From positions 1 through 7,424 of the forward strand of contig CALFJG010000045.1 in NCBI GenBank assembly GCA_937877625.1: 7,424 nt of DNA. The letters are read 5' to 3'. Each line of letters starts with the position of its first letter. Position 1 is the first letter of the stretch. This document shows, in pieces, positions 7,398 through 7,424 of the stretch. Position numbers and translations under genes: made by a program. The stretch is from an uncultured Prevotellaceae bacterium. Lineage in GTDB: Bacteria > Bacteroidota > Bacteroidia > Bacteroidales > Bacteroidaceae. The notes below the pieces were generated by a model. It made no database searches and was not told where the DNA came from. It saw only the letters and a list, made by a program, of their open reading frames with translations.

Positions 7398-7424
7398 ATG
7401 AAGATTAAAAGATTTGATTTCAAT
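7398..7424 (+). CDS. Start of a further phage gene, cut by the window end
   Basis: An ATG at 7398 lies 19 bases after the TAA of the fibre-like gene and opens a frame reading MKIKRFDFN to the last base. Its position and strand suit the next gene of the tail operon, and the spacing resembles its neighbours. Nine residues are too few to assign a family. The upstream AAAGGC is only a weak ribosome-binding candidate. Confidence 0.55.

Overview
The window is a tightly packed late structural block of a tailed bacteriophage or prophage. All genes are on the + strand, and the host is most likely a gut Bacteroidales bacterium. Three points support that host. The three large proteins read like tail proteins known from Bacteroides/Parabacteroides phages and prophages. 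The first gene has no purine-rich Shine-Dalgarno sequence and starts after an A-rich stretch, as is usual in Bacteroidota. All frames use the standard code, ending in TAA, TAG and TAA. No integrase, repressor, head or lysis gene is present, so lifestyle (temperate or lytic) cannot be judged here.

Layout: bases 1-78 hold the possible end of an upstream gene and a short leader. Bases 79-3393 encode an 1104-residue tail tape measure protein. After a 3-base TAA and a 4-base gap, 3398-5638 encodes a 746-residue protein read as a tail-tip or baseplate hub protein with a large beta-rich insertion. After 6 bases, 5645-7378 encodes a 577-residue virion protein, probably a fibre or receptor-binding component, with a disordered basic N-terminus, an HxH motif, a carbohydrate-binding-like module and an Ig-like C-terminus. 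Bases 7398-7424 begin a further gene that runs off the window.

How they work together: the tape measure protein would sit in the tail lumen, set tail length and leave first at DNA ejection. The 746-residue protein would close the distal end of the tube. The 577-residue protein would project from it and touch the host surface, which in Bacteroidales is heavily glycosylated (capsule, O-glycans). The order tape measure, hub, fibre with no sheath or baseplate-wedge gene in view favours a siphovirus, but a contractile tail is not excluded.

I do not see an unknown defence, mobile or RNA-based system. The observations most worth following are a complete absence of GATC in 7.4 kb, an A-B-A-B internal duplication in the tape measure protein, a hub fold apparently split by a beta-rich insertion, and a cysteine-rich CBM5/12-like module in the fibre-like protein. 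Fold assignments rest on remembered family patterns and reading of the protein sequence, not on a database search.
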